DNA of 13,976 nucleotides from JBHHYR01 sp046757585 (GTDB lineage: Bacteria > Desulfobacterota > Binatia > HRBIN30), in the NCBI GenBank assembly GCA_046757585.1, contig JBHHYR010000095.1, forward strand, positions 1-13,976, written 5' to 3'. The notes below the pieces were generated by a model, which was not told the DNA's origin, did not search any database, and saw only the letters and a program-made list of their open reading frames with translations. Within the stretch, counting starts at the first letter, position 1, and each line of letters begins with the position of its first letter. This document shows positions 13,392 to 13,976 of the stretch, one piece after another. A program made the translations under genes and the position numbers.

Positions 13392-13976
13392 GTGGCCCGT
13401 GGGCGAACGGCGGTGAAGCAAGCGGATGAGCGGGAAGCGTCGCAACTGCTGAACGAGGTGGTGGGCGTCGTAACCTTCGCGGCTGCGATCTTCGCCCTGC
13501 TCAGTTTTCTCTCCTTTCGCCACGGCCAAACCAATCTGGGCGGCCCGGTGGGCTACGGGCTGTCGAGTGCACTGATGCAGGCCTTCGGCCTCGCTGTCTA
13601 CCTGCTCCCGGTTCTCCTCGCCGTGCTCGGGGCCCGGCTGTTCCGTTCGCGACCGGACGCGGTATCGCTCGCCCGGGGGCTGGCCGCTGTCACGCTGGTA
13701 CTGAGCGTGGCGGTCATGCTGGGGCTGCTCCTGCCGCAGTATCGCGTGGTCCACGCAGGCGGTTGGTTCGGCGGCTTCGTGGCGAGCCTGTTACGTGACG
13801 CGTGCGGGACCTTGGGCGCGTACGTGGTTGCCGCGGTGTTCCTGCTGCTCGCCTCGATGTTCACCACGGGGGCCTCCCTGCAAACCAGCATGGCCGCGGC
13901 TGCCGGCAGCACACGGGAAGCGATCGGACAGTGGCGGACCCGCCGGCAGCAGCGGCGAGCGCGGGCGCGGCTCGCC
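13392..13976 (+). CDS. ftsK: DNA translocase FtsK, N-terminal part (runs off window)
   Basis: The first 195 codons of an open frame that continues past the right edge are present. It starts at GTG 13392, one base after the rnj stop, with GGAG seven bases before. The protein is the FtsK four-helix membrane domain: hydrophobic segments at about residues 20-41, 58-82, 94-114 and 138-158, followed by an Arg-rich cytoplasmic stretch (RTRRQQRRARAR). NLGGPVGYGLSSALMQAFGL is typical of the region between the first and second helices. FtsK/SpoIIIE proteins pump DNA at the division septum. The motor domain lies outside the window, so the call rests on the membrane domain and on the rnj-ftsK gene order. 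Confidence 0.85.
   Translation, partial: MARGRTAVKQADEREASQLLNEVVGVVTFAAAIFALLSFLSFRHGQTNLGGPVGYGLSSALMQAFGLAVYLLPVLLAVLGARLFRSRPDAVSLARGLAAVTLVLSVAVMLGLLLPQYRVVHAGGWFGGFVASLLRDACGTLGAYVVAAVFLLLASMFTTGASLQTSMAAAAGSTREAIGQWRTRRQQRRARARLA

Noticed and set aside
12257..13534. Long minus-strand open frame of 425 residues
   Set aside because: It is antisense to RNase J, whose motifs are unmistakable on the plus strand; long shadow frames are expected at this GC content.
1..13976. tRNA or rRNA genes
   Set aside because: I saw no cloverleaf or conserved rRNA segments by eye; a tRNAscan/Infernal run would be needed to exclude them formally.

Overview
The window is GC-rich bacterial chromosomal DNA. 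The gene set (F420/flavin LLM oxidoreductase, acyl-CoA ligase with two crotonase-fold enzymes, cyanobacterial-sized NADP isocitrate dehydrogenase, desulforedoxin-type mini-proteins, RNase J followed by FtsK) suggests a deltaproteobacterial or Desulfobacterota/Binatota-like lineage, perhaps from a metagenome. That assignment is inference. Almost everything lies on the minus strand; only RNase J and FtsK at the right edge are on plus.

Layout. Bases 1-760 hold no confident gene: one weak small ORF and a cluster of three extragenic palindromes. Next, on minus, are a Schlafen/AlbA_2-type ATP-binding protein (760-1956) and an LLM oxidoreductase that carries a Sec signal peptide (2182-3198). The redox cluster follows; read on the minus strand it runs desulforedoxin-like mini-protein (5611-5730), peroxiredoxin-like protein (4970-5449), icd (3458-4846). 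A 440-base spacer packed with palindromic repeats (5731-6174) separates it from a lipid/cofactor operon transcribed from 10613 down to 6175: ygfZ, a second desulforedoxin-like mini-protein, a crotonase-family enzyme, an acyl-CoA ligase and a second, divergent crotonase. A SAM methyltransferase (10807-11445) is divergent from rnj (11717-13390), whose promoter I can see, and the 5' part of ftsK runs off the window.

Main discovery. The peroxiredoxin-like gene is interrupted by one in-frame TGA (5318-5320) exactly where the family has its catalytic cysteine (W-W-C-P-Y-C becomes W-W-TGA-P-Y-C). The reading frame is intact on both sides, TGA is the normal stop of at least six neighbouring genes, and a 6-bp GC-rich hairpin with a G in its apical loop starts 10 nt after the TGA, so the loop is 16 nt from the TGA. 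That fits the bacterial SECIS rule. I read it as a selenoprotein of 159 residues with Sec44 and a U-x-x-C motif. A standard gene caller would report only a 109-residue truncated protein here. Its neighbours (a mononuclear-iron desulforedoxin-type protein and an NADPH-producing dehydrogenase) suggest an oxidative-stress/redox unit.

The two desulforedoxin-type genes (39 and 47 residues) are too short for ordinary gene calling. They have the exact C-x2-C-x15-C-C spacing of desulforedoxin and share the N-terminal MANQLGK. Other points of interest are hairpins at two gene junctions, an exported LLM enzyme, a crotonase lacking one catalytic Glu, and a 35-bp near-perfect inverted repeat.
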